Of a stretch of DNA of 64,000 nt, positions 16,596 through 23,462 are shown in pieces. Positions within the stretch are counted from its first letter, which is position 1; every line of letters begins with the position of its first letter. The DNA comes from Psychroflexus salarius. Its GTDB lineage: Bacteria; Bacteroidota; Bacteroidia; Flavobacteriales; Flavobacteriaceae. The stretch spans positions 62,001 through 126,000 of the forward strand of contig NZ_FQTW01000003.1 in NCBI RefSeq assembly GCF_900129035.1. The letters run 5' to 3'. A program made the translations under genes and the position numbers. The notes under the pieces were generated by a model that ran no database searches, was not told the origin of the DNA, and saw only the letters and a list, made by a program, of their open reading frames with translations.

Positions 16596-18137
16596 TTATG
16601 GTTTTAAACGATCGCCATTAGCGTCTAAAAAATGATACTCTAGGTATTTATAAGCATCACGAGGTTGAATTTTAACCCATTTTTTATGGTCTAAAAACCA
16701 TTTAGTACGCATAGAAGGCGTTCCTTTTATTAAATAGGCGCATACAAAAGGATGCGCTGTTAATGTGATTTTCTTTTGGCCTTTAGCAATTAACTTTTGT
16801 AAATCGGCATTAATTTTATTGATGAGCACAATTGGTGCTTCAACTTCACCATTTTCGTTTGGGTTTTTTTCTTTAGTTTTAATAGACAACTCAGGCCTAA
16901 CGCGCTGTCTAGTAATTTGTATGAGTCCAAATTTACTTGGTGGTAAAATTTTATGTTTAGCTCGATCGTCACTCATTTCTTCTTTTAAGTGATCGTAAAG
17001 TTTTTTGCGATGTTCGGCATTATTCATATCAATAAAATCGACTACAATAATACCGCCCATATCTCTTAATCTTAGTTGTCGTGCAATTTCGGTAGCACTA
17101 ATAAGATTAACGTCTAATGCTGTATCAGCTTGATTTTTTGCCTTATTGCTTCTGTTTCCGCTGTTAACGTCTATAACATGCATGGCTTCGGTATGTTCGA
17201 TAACCAAATAAGCCCCTTTTTTCATAGTGACAGTTTCACCAAATGATGTTTTAATTTGACGTTCGACCCCAAATTTTTCATAAATTGGTATTTTAGAGTT
17301 GTAGAGAGAAACGATTGATTCTTTTTCGGGAGAAATTTCACCGACATAATCTTTTATTTGAGAATACAAGGCTTCATCATCTACACAAATAGAAGTAAAT
17401 GAGTCATTAAATAAATCTCGTAACATAGACGAGGCTTTATTTAACTCTCCTAAAACTTTAAGCGGATATTGAGCTTTCTGAATTTTTTTACACATAGCAT
17501 TCCATCGTTTTAAAAGATTTTGTAAGTCTTTATCGATGTCAGCTACTTTTTTCCCTTCAGCTACAGTTCTAATTATTATACTAAAGCCTTTAGGTTTAAT
17601 GCTTTTAACCAGACGTTTAAGTCTGCTTTTTTCTTCTTTATCTTCTATTTTTTGAGAAACAGAAATGCGTTCAGAAAACGGTACCAAAACAATGTAACGG
17701 CCAGCGAGTGATAATTCACTGCTTAATCTTGGGCCTTTAGTTGAAATTGGCTCTTTTACCACTTGAACCAAAACAGTTTGGTTAGGGTTAAGCACATCGG
17801 TTATAGAACCATGTTTATCAATATCACTTTCAAACGTAAAGTTTTTTAAGTTATAATCTCTAAATTTGGGTGAACTTGCTTTTTTAATAAACTTTGATTG
17901 GGTTTGAATTTGTGGACCTAAATCATGGTAATGTAAGAACCCATCTTTTTCATACCCAACGTTAACAAATGCCGCATTAAGTCCCGAAAGGGCTTTTCTA
18001 ACACGGGCAAGGTAAATGTCACCAACTGCTATATTACTATTGCTAGATTCTTTATGCAATTCGACAAGTTTACCATCTTTAAGCAAGGCAAAATCTACAG
18101 CGTCGGAACTTGAACGTATAATTAATTCCTTATTCAC
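16596..18137 (-). CDS. rng: Ribonuclease G/E family endoribonuclease
   Basis: A 513-residue RNase E/G catalytic protein. It has the N-terminal RNase H-like strands, an S1 domain (GDIYLARVRKALSGLNAAFV, about residues 38–125) and the catalytic aspartates in HVIDVNSGNR and GGIIVVDFIDM. It lacks the long C-terminal scaffold of E. coli RNase E. After RVRPELSIKTKEKN, where E. coli RNase E and RNase G carry a CPxC zinc-link motif, I find no cysteine pair, so zinc-mediated assembly is unlikely in this protein. It should process rRNA and mRNA in the cytosol. Downstream of the 30-residue basic protein and HU on the same strand, it has its own upstream gap with a strong palindrome (18152–18180). Confidence 0.92.
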   Translation of the reverse strand: MNKELIIRSSSDAVDFALLKDGKLVELHKESSNSNIAVGDIYLARVRKALSGLNAAFVNVGYEKDGFLHYHDLGPQIQTQSKFIKKASSPKFRDYNLKNFTFESDIDKHGSITDVLNPNQTVLVQVVKEPISTKGPRLSSELSLAGRYIVLVPFSERISVSQKIEDKEEKSRLKRLVKSIKPKGFSIIIRTVAEGKKVADIDKDLQNLLKRWNAMCKKIQKAQYPLKVLGELNKASSMLRDLFNDSFTSICVDDEALYSQIKDYVGEISPEKESIVSLYNSKIPIYEKFGVERQIKTSFGETVTMKKGAYLVIEHTEAMHVIDVNSGNRSNKAKNQADTALDVNLISATEIARQLRLRDMGGIIVVDFIDMNNAEHRKKLYDHLKEEMSDDRAKHKILPPSKFGLIQITRQRVRPELSIKTKEKNPNENGEVEAPIVLINKINADLQKLIAKGQKKITLTAHPFVCAYLIKGTPSMRTKWFLDHKKWVKIQPRDAYKYLEYHFLDANGDRLKP

Positions 18138-18151
18138 GCTTTTAAATTTTC

Positions 18152-18180
18152 TGTTTAGCAGGTCACGACCTGTCTAAACA
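18152..18180 (-). promoter_or_regulatory. Palindrome in the rng leader
   Basis: A 13-bp inverted repeat with a single bulged base (TGTTTAGCAGGTC at 18152–18164 with its complement at 18167–18180) ends 14 bases before the rng ATG. There is no T run after it in the rng direction, so it is not a standard terminator. It could be an operator or an RNA hairpin that affects rng translation or stability. RNase E is known to autoregulate through its 5' leader in E. coli, which makes this worth testing, but the link is inference. Confidence 0.5.
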
Positions 18181-18254
18181 ATTAAACATTAATTAAATTA
18201 AGTAATATGAAGAAATTTATATTCTAAATTTCGTTGTCAAAGAACAGAAAATTG

Positions 18255-18280
18255 AAAAAGTAGTTTTAAAACTACTTTTT
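18255..18280 (-). terminator. Perfect palindromic terminator after the 30-residue gene
   Basis: Two 13-base arms (AAAAAGTAGTTTT and its exact complement) form a 26-bp palindrome ending in T runs on both strands. On the minus strand it overlaps the stop codon of the small gene at 18272–18274. Confidence 0.8.
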
Positions 18281-18364
18281 CTTTTTGTGACGGTTAGCTC
18301 TACTACGTTTTTTACGCTTGTGAGTTGCTACCTTATGTCTTTTTCTTTTTTTACCACTTGGCAT
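18272..18364 (-). CDS. 30-residue basic ribosomal-type protein (AURKAIP1/COX24-like)
   Basis: A very short reading frame, M-P-S-G-K-K-R-K-R-H-K-V-A-T-H-K-R-K-K at its start, 30 residues with about two thirds lysine, arginine or histidine. It resembles the tiny proteins in Bacteroidota grouped with AURKAIP1/COX24 (mitochondrial mS38, actinobacterial bS22), which bind the small ribosomal subunit. The length, the MPSGKKRKRHK start and the position between HU and rng agree with that family. A perfect palindromic terminator overlaps its stop. It is only 27 bases from the HU stop, so it may be read through from the HU promoter. The family call is from memory of the sequence type, not a search. Confidence 0.75.
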   Translation of the reverse strand: MPSGKKRKRHKVATHKRKKRSRANRHKKKK

Positions 18365-18391
18365 AAGCTATAATTTTTATTGATTAATAAT

Positions 18392-18682
18392 TTATTTTAC
18401 TTCAACTTTAGTTTTAACACCTTCAACAAAAACCTTTGCTGGCTTAAATGCTGGAATGTTGTGGGCTGGGATTTTAATGGTTGTATTTTTAGAAATGTTT
18501 CTACCTGTTTTCTCAGCTCTTTTTTTAATAATAAAGCTTCCAAAACCTCTTAAGTATACATTATCACCGCTTTCTAGCGAGTCTTTAACTTCAGCCATAA
18601 AAGTTTCAACAGTGGCTTGAACTTCTGTCTTCTCTAATCCTAACTTGTCTGAAATGTTAGCCACAATATCTGCTTTTGTCAT
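18392..18682 (-). CDS. hup: HU family DNA-binding protein
   Basis: A 96-residue HU/IHF protein of standard length. It has MTKADIVANISDKLGLEKTE, the helical dimer core, GDNVYLRGFGSFIIKKRAEK and the DNA-embracing arm (GRNISKNTTIKIPAHNIPAFKPAK). It is a nucleoid protein that bends DNA. A TATATTTG box on the minus strand at 18723–18730 is a good -7 promoter element about 40 bases before the ATG; a clear -33 box is missing. It is divergent from mutY and precedes the 30-residue gene. Confidence 0.95.
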   Translation of the reverse strand: MTKADIVANISDKLGLEKTEVQATVETFMAEVKDSLESGDNVYLRGFGSFIIKKRAEKTGRNISKNTTIKIPAHNIPAFKPAKVFVEGVKTKVEVK

Positions 18683-18811
18683 AGTTCAAATATTTAAAAG
18701 GGGTTATTAAATTTTAAGTTTGCAAATATACAGAATTTAATAACAATAAATAAACACAAAAGGCTAAATAGTAGTTAGATATACTTTAAGTTTGCTACAA
18801 AAACCCTTCAA

Positions 18812-19870
18812 ATGCAATTTGCTAAAGCTTTAATTAATTGGTATAACACTCACCAACGAGACTTGCCTTGGCGACACAGCACGCAAGCTTATGAAATTTG
18901 GTTATCTGAAATAATGTTGCAGCAAACCCAAGTAAAACAGGCGCTTCCTTACTATTTGAAGTTTTTAAAGCACTTCCCGACTGTACACGATTTAGCTAAA
19001 GCCGATGAAGATCAAGTTTTAAAACTTTGGCAAGGTTTAGGTTATTATTCTCGTGCAAGAAATTTACATTTTACCGCTAAAGATATTAGCAAAAACTATA
19101 ATGGCAGTTTCCCTACAACATACAAAAATCTGCTTCAATTAAAAGGTGTTGGTGAGTACACCGCTGCTGCTATTGCATCGTTTGCTTTTAATGAACCTAA
19201 GGCCGTTGTTGATGGTAATGTTTACCGTGTATTATCCCGTGTTTTTGGAATTGATACGCCTATTAATTCTACAGAAGGTATCAAGCAATTCAAAATAAAA
19301 GCAAACGAACTTCTAGACCGAAAAAATCCTGCCACTTATAACCAAGCCATTATGGAGTTTGGCGCTATACAATGCAAACCTAAGCAGCCAAATTGCTTAT
19401 TTTGCCCATTTCAAAACATATGTGTGGCTTTTCAGCAATCTAAAATAGAGGTTTTACCTGTAAAGTTGAAAAAAACAAAAGTGAAAACGAGATATTTCAA
19501 CTATTTGATAATAGAAGATGAAAGAGAAAATATTTTACTCAACAAACGCAATCAAAAAGGCATATGGCAAAACTTATATGAATTTATTTTAAGCGATACA
19601 ACAAAACAAATCGATGATTTTCCACTAGACAAGTTTCAATATTTACCTAAGATAAAATCAAAAGATATTAGACTCCTCAATTCTACGCCTATTAAACATG
19701 TCTTAACACATCGTAAACTCTTTGTTCGCTTTTGGCAAGTCAAACTAAGTGAAGCCTTTGATCCTCAATTAGCAGAACATTATGAGATTGTGAAACATGA
19801 TCAACTAAATGATTATGCGGTACCTGTACTTATTGAAAACTTTATAAAGCAATACGTTTTAAGAGCATAA
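18812..19870 (+). CDS. mutY: A/G-specific adenine glycosylase MutY
   Basis: A 352-residue base excision repair enzyme that removes adenine opposite 8-oxoguanine. The catalytic domain shows the start RDLPWR, the glutamate in WLSEIMLQQTQV, the helix–hairpin–helix LKGVGEYTAAAIASF with the aspartate in AVVDGNVYRV, and the iron–sulfur cysteines C-x6-C-x2-C-x5-C (CKPKQPNCLFCPFQNIC). The C-terminal NUDIX-like domain that recognises 8-oxoG is present (residues about 230–345). A TAAGTTTG box at 18787–18794 may be the -7 element. It begins the mutY–ssb–gldE–gldD run typical of flavobacteria. Confidence 0.96.
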   Translation: MQFAKALINWYNTHQRDLPWRHSTQAYEIWLSEIMLQQTQVKQALPYYLKFLKHFPTVHDLAKADEDQVLKLWQGLGYYSRARNLHFTAKDISKNYNGSFPTTYKNLLQLKGVGEYTAAAIASFAFNEPKAVVDGNVYRVLSRVFGIDTPINSTEGIKQFKIKANELLDRKNPATYNQAIMEFGAIQCKPKQPNCLFCPFQNICVAFQQSKIEVLPVKLKKTKVKTRYFNYLIIEDERENILLNKRNQKGIWQNLYEFILSDTTKQIDDFPLDKFQYLPKIKSKDIRLLNSTPIKHVLTHRKLFVRFWQVKLSEAFDPQLAEHYEIVKHDQLNDYAVPVLIENFIKQYVLRA

Positions 19871-19907
19871 ATCTTTTTATTACTTTTACCAATTAAATTA
19901 TAATGTT

Positions 19908-20354
19908 ATGGCTTCTGGAACTTTAAATAAAATAATGCTAATTGGTCACACTGGTGATGATGTAAAAATGACTTATTTTGAAGGTGGCGGCTGTATTGGC
20001 CGGTTTCCGTTAGCAACAAATGAAGAATACATTAACAAATCGACCAACGAAAAGGTAAGTAATACAGAATGGCATAATATTGTAGTGCGAAACAAAGCTG
20101 CTGAAGTTTGTGAAAAATACCTTAAAAAAGGAGATAAAGTTTATATTGAAGGACGCATCAAAACCCGTAAATGGCAAGATGATAAAGGTATGGATCGCTA
20201 CACGACTGATGTACAATGTACTGAATTTACCTTTTTAACACCGAAAGATAGCGTTAATACACCAACGGCAAATTCTACAGAGCCGCAAAAAACTCAGGCA
20301 TCTAAGGCACAAAATCCGCCTATCGAAGAAGATAACGACGATTTACCATTTTAA
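19908..20354 (+). CDS. ssb: Single-stranded DNA-binding protein
   Basis: A 148-residue SSB with one OB fold (MASGTLNKIMLIGHTGDDVK, FPLATNEEYINK, TEWHNIVVRNKAAEVCEKYL, KGDKVYIEGRIKTRKWQD) and a low-complexity tail ending in the conserved acidic tip DNDDLPF, which recruits repair and replication partners. It lies 37 bases after mutY and 18 bases before gldE on the same strand, so the four genes probably form one operon. Confidence 0.96.
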   Translation: MASGTLNKIMLIGHTGDDVKMTYFEGGGCIGRFPLATNEEYINKSTNEKVSNTEWHNIVVRNKAAEVCEKYLKKGDKVYIEGRIKTRKWQDDKGMDRYTTDVQCTEFTFLTPKDSVNTPTANSTEPQKTQASKAQNPPIEEDNDDLPF

Positions 20355-20372
20355 TTTAAATTTAGTTTCAAA

Positions 20373-21704
20373 TTGGAACCTGAACCCTCGAGTTTATTTT
20401 TATTAGTAAGTCTACCAACAGCCGAAATTATTAAACTTGTAATTTTGGTGATATTATTGCTTTGTTCAGCCTTAATCTCTGGTTCTGAAGTTGCCTTGTT
20501 TTCTCTTAAACCAACCGATTTTGATACTGACCACAGCAGTTTAACTCCAAAAGACCATATCTTAATTAGGCTACTTGATCGACCAAAAAAGTTGTTAGCC
20601 ACAATTTTGATTGCTAATAACTTCATCAATATCGCAATTGTACTTATTTATAGCTCTGTAAGTGATTACTTTTTTCAAGGCACGAATATTTATTGGTCAG
20701 GCTTAAGTTTAAAATTACTGATTGATATTGGTTTAGTGACCTTCTTAATTCTTCTATTTGGTGAAATTTTACCCAAAGTTTATGCCAATAGAAATAGTGT
20801 TGAATTTGCCCAATTTATGGCCATTCCGCTTGGTTTTTTAGATAAATTCTTCTCTCCATTAAGCTTGCCTATGCGAGCGGTTACCATTAGCATACATAAT
20901 AAATTTGGTAAACAAAAATCTAACTTAAGTATAGATCAACTTTCGCAAGCGCTAGAACTCACTCATGAAGCTGAAACAACTACAGATGAGAAAAAAATAT
21001 TGAAAGGCATCGTTTCTTTTGGTAACACAGATGTTAAACAAGTCATGAAACCTAGACTTGATATGTTTGCTCTAGAAACGACAACCAAATTTAACGAGGT
21101 ATTAATTCAAATTGTAGAAGAAGGTTACTCAAGAATTCCTGTTTATGAAGAGAATGTTGATAATATTATTGGCATTTTATACGTTAAAGATTTGCTGCCG
21201 TATCGTGATTTAAACAAATTTGAATGGCAAAATTTGTTACGCGAACCTTATTTTGTGCCTGAAAACAAAAAATTAGATGATTTATTAAACGATTTTAAAT
21301 CACAAAAAAACCACTTAGCTATTGTTGTAGATGAATATGGAGGCACAAGCGGACTTATTTCTTTAGAAGATATTATTGAAGAAATTGTTGGAGATATTAG
21401 TGACGAATACGATGATGAGGATTTGATTTTTTCTAAAATTGATGAACATACCTTCATATTTGAAGGGAAAACAGCTCTAAAAGACTTTTACCGTATTTTT
21501 GAACTTGAAGAAGAAGAACAAGAACAGTTTGAAAATGATAAAGGTGAGTCTGAAACTTTAGCAGGTTTTGTTCTTGAAATTTCGAAAAGCCTTCCTATCA
21601 AAAATCAAATAATTTCTTACTTGAGCTATAAGTTTACAATTGAAGTTGTTGATAATAAACGTATTAAACAAATTAAAGTCAAAAAACATGCCTCAAATTC
21701 CTAA
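20373..21704 (+). CDS. gldE: Gliding motility-associated protein GldE (CNNM/CorC-type)
   Basis: A 443-residue membrane protein starting at TTG; no ATG lies near the N-terminus, and the TTG gives the expected short head before the first membrane helix. The N-terminal CNNM (DUF21) domain has several membrane segments (ILVILLLCSALISGSEVALF, ILIANNFINIAIVLIY, VTFLILLFGEILPKVYA). Then come two CBS repeats (about residues 210–330, with YSRIPVYEENVDNIIG and HLAIVVDEYGGTSGLIS) and a CorC/HlyC domain. GldE resembles magnesium/cobalt efflux proteins and supports gliding together with GldD. The gldD start overlaps its end by 17 bases. Confidence 0.9.
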   Translation: MEPEPSSLFLLVSLPTAEIIKLVILVILLLCSALISGSEVALFSLKPTDFDTDHSSLTPKDHILIRLLDRPKKLLATILIANNFINIAIVLIYSSVSDYFFQGTNIYWSGLSLKLLIDIGLVTFLILLFGEILPKVYANRNSVEFAQFMAIPLGFLDKFFSPLSLPMRAVTISIHNKFGKQKSNLSIDQLSQALELTHEAETTTDEKKILKGIVSFGNTDVKQVMKPRLDMFALETTTKFNEVLIQIVEEGYSRIPVYEENVDNIIGILYVKDLLPYRDLNKFEWQNLLREPYFVPENKKLDDLLNDFKSQKNHLAIVVDEYGGTSGLISLEDIIEEIVGDISDEYDDEDLIFSKIDEHTFIFEGKTALKDFYRIFELEEEEQEQFENDKGESETLAGFVLEISKSLPIKNQIISYLSYKFTIEVVDNKRIKQIKVKKHASNS

Positions 21705-22257
21705 GCTATCATGCGTAATTATTTTAGTATTTGGCTTATTGGGTTGTGAATCTAATGTTCAACCTAAGCAAAAGGCCTTTTTAGCTTTAGAATATCAATC
21801 GCCGAGTTATCAATTAATAAAATCTGATTGTCCTTTTCAGTTTGAAATTAACCAAATCGCTAAGATAGAAACGCCACAAAATTTTGATCCTTGCTCCTTT
21901 AATATTCGTTACCCTAAACTTGGGGCTACTATTTTTTTTACCTATAAACCGATTCATAATAACTTGAAATCGCTTTTAACAGATGCCCAAAAACTTCCTC
22001 TTAAGCACACTATAAAAGCTGATGCCATTGAAGCTGATATTTTCACTAATGACGTTGCAAAAACCTATGGTAACTTTTACGAAGTTGAAGGTGACGCAGC
22101 TTCTCAAGCACAATTTTATTTAACCGATAGTTTACAACACTTTGTTACAGGTTCAATTTACTTTAAAACAGCACCTAATTACGATTCAATTTTACCAGCT
22201 GCATCCTATATTAAAAACGACTTAAAGCATATTGTTGAAAGTATGCGCTGGAAGTAA
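21688..22257 (+). CDS. gldD: Gliding motility lipoprotein GldD
   Basis: A lipoprotein of 189 residues from the ATG at 21688, which yields a lipobox (VIILVFGLLGC). The frame is open further upstream inside gldE but gives no signal peptide. The GldD features include SPSYQLIKSDCPFQFEIN, FNIRYPKLGATIFFTYKPI, KADAIEADIFTNDV and the end YIKNDLKHIVESMRWK. It is required for gliding in Flavobacterium johnsoniae and is thought to work with the type IX secretion/gliding apparatus. The stop is immediately followed by a repeat element (22258–22427). Confidence 0.92.
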   Translation: MPQIPKLSCVIILVFGLLGCESNVQPKQKAFLALEYQSPSYQLIKSDCPFQFEINQIAKIETPQNFDPCSFNIRYPKLGATIFFTYKPIHNNLKSLLTDAQKLPLKHTIKADAIEADIFTNDVAKTYGNFYEVEGDAASQAQFYLTDSLQHFVTGSIYFKTAPNYDSILPAASYIKNDLKHIVESMRWK

Positions 22258-22427
22258 TTATACCAAATATTCTGTAATATGAGACAAAAAGAAATTGAAT
22301 TATAATTGTCTTAATCAAGGCAAAAAAATTAATCCCAAAGCATCGGGACTAACTACGTTTCATTTTTTTAACGAAGAGAAAGGCAATTAGAAACTATTTA
22401 TCTCATTTTATGGGAGATTTGGTATTA
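22258..22427 (+). repeat. MITE-like intergenic repeat, copy A
   Basis: A core of 164 bp (22261–22424) begins TACCAAAT and ends in its exact complement. The outer 31 bases of the two ends match in inverted orientation at about 23 positions. TTA flanks both sides (22258–22260, 22425–22427). It is the reverse-orientation relative of 50556–50740: 22281–22336 agrees at 54 of 56 positions and 22357–22402 at all but one. The central hairpin of the other copy is shortened here. It carries no protein. It follows the gldD stop directly and ends about 90 bases before the transporter gene; those 90 bases show nothing I recognise. Confidence 0.85.
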
Positions 22428-22518
22428 GATTTATTATAAAATTTCAACTTGAAATTTTAACCCAAAATTATTAGACAACTTCAATATTAAAATAGACTTT
22501 TGCGCAAAAAATTAAATT

Positions 22519-23409
22519 GTGCCAAATCATTATTTAAAATGGGTGTATTTAATTGCACTATCACTACTTTGGGGAAGTTCGTTTATATTGATAAAAAAAG
22601 GACTTGAAGGCTTAACGCCTATTCAATTAGGTGCCGTTCGTGTATTAATTACTGGTCTTTTTTTATCTGCAATTGGTTTTAAAAAGGTAAAACAAATCAA
22701 GCAGAAACAGTGGTTGTGGATTGCTATATCAGGTTTTATTGGTACACTTTTTCCGAGCATATTGTTTGCCTATGCCGAAACAGAAATAGATAGTGCAATT
22801 GCTTCAATTTTAAACTCAACTGTACCACTATTAGCTTTAATAGTTGGGATTACATTTTTTGGAGCTATGTTTAATAAACAACAATTTTGGGGTGTTTTGG
22901 TAGGCCTTTTAGGTTCGGCTTTACTCATTTTTGCTGGAGCATCTTTAAATCCAGGTCAAAACTATTGGTATGCTCTATTACCAGTTATCGCTTCTTTAAT
23001 GTATGCATTTAATGCTAATATCATTAAATCTTATTTACAAGATATTTCGGCTTTAGGTATTGCAACTGGCTCATTTATCGTTTTAATTCCTTTCGCATTT
23101 GGGCTTCTATTAGCTACTAATTTTTTTGATGCAGACAATTTATCTAATGCTGTGGTGCAAGAGTCACTTTATTATGTGTTAGTTTTAGCTTTATTAGGCA
23201 CAGCCTTAGCAAAAATTATATTTAACCGATTAATTCAATTATCTAATCCTGTTTTTTCAACGTCGGTTACGTATTTAATTCCTGTTGTGGCTTTGTTTTG
23301 GGGTGTGATCGATGGAGAATCTTTTAATTCATACCAACTTGGTGCTGGTGGCGTAATATTGCTTGGTGTGTACTTATCTAACCGAAAAAGAAAATTGAAA
23401 AAATCATAA
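22519..23409 (+). CDS. EamA/DMT family transporter
   Basis: A 296-residue membrane protein starting at GTG, with about ten membrane helices arranged as two EamA repeats. The first begins LIALSLLWGSSFILIKKGLE and the second follows NYWYALLPVIASLMYAFNAN. The motif FSTSVTYLIPVVALFWGVID near the end is typical of the drug/metabolite transporter superfamily. It exports or imports small metabolites across the inner membrane; the substrate cannot be told. The C-terminus is basic (SNRKRKLKKS). It stands alone between a repeat element and a terminator. Confidence 0.9.
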   Translation: MPNHYLKWVYLIALSLLWGSSFILIKKGLEGLTPIQLGAVRVLITGLFLSAIGFKKVKQIKQKQWLWIAISGFIGTLFPSILFAYAETEIDSAIASILNSTVPLLALIVGITFFGAMFNKQQFWGVLVGLLGSALLIFAGASLNPGQNYWYALLPVIASLMYAFNANIIKSYLQDISALGIATGSFIVLIPFAFGLLLATNFFDADNLSNAVVQESLYYVLVLALLGTALAKIIFNRLIQLSNPVFSTSVTYLIPVVALFWGVIDGESFNSYQLGAGGVILLGVYLSNRKRKLKKS

Positions 23410-23410
23410 A

Positions 23411-23440
23411 AAAAGCCGTTCCTAATGAAACGGCTTCTTT
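23411..23440. terminator. Hairpin terminator between DMT and M16 genes
   Basis: An 8-bp stem (AAGCCGTT, 23413–23420, with 23429–23436). On the minus strand it is followed by seven T; on the plus strand by TTCTTT. It probably ends both convergent transcripts. Confidence 0.8.
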
Positions 23441-23462
23441 AATTGAATTTTACTATTCTTAA

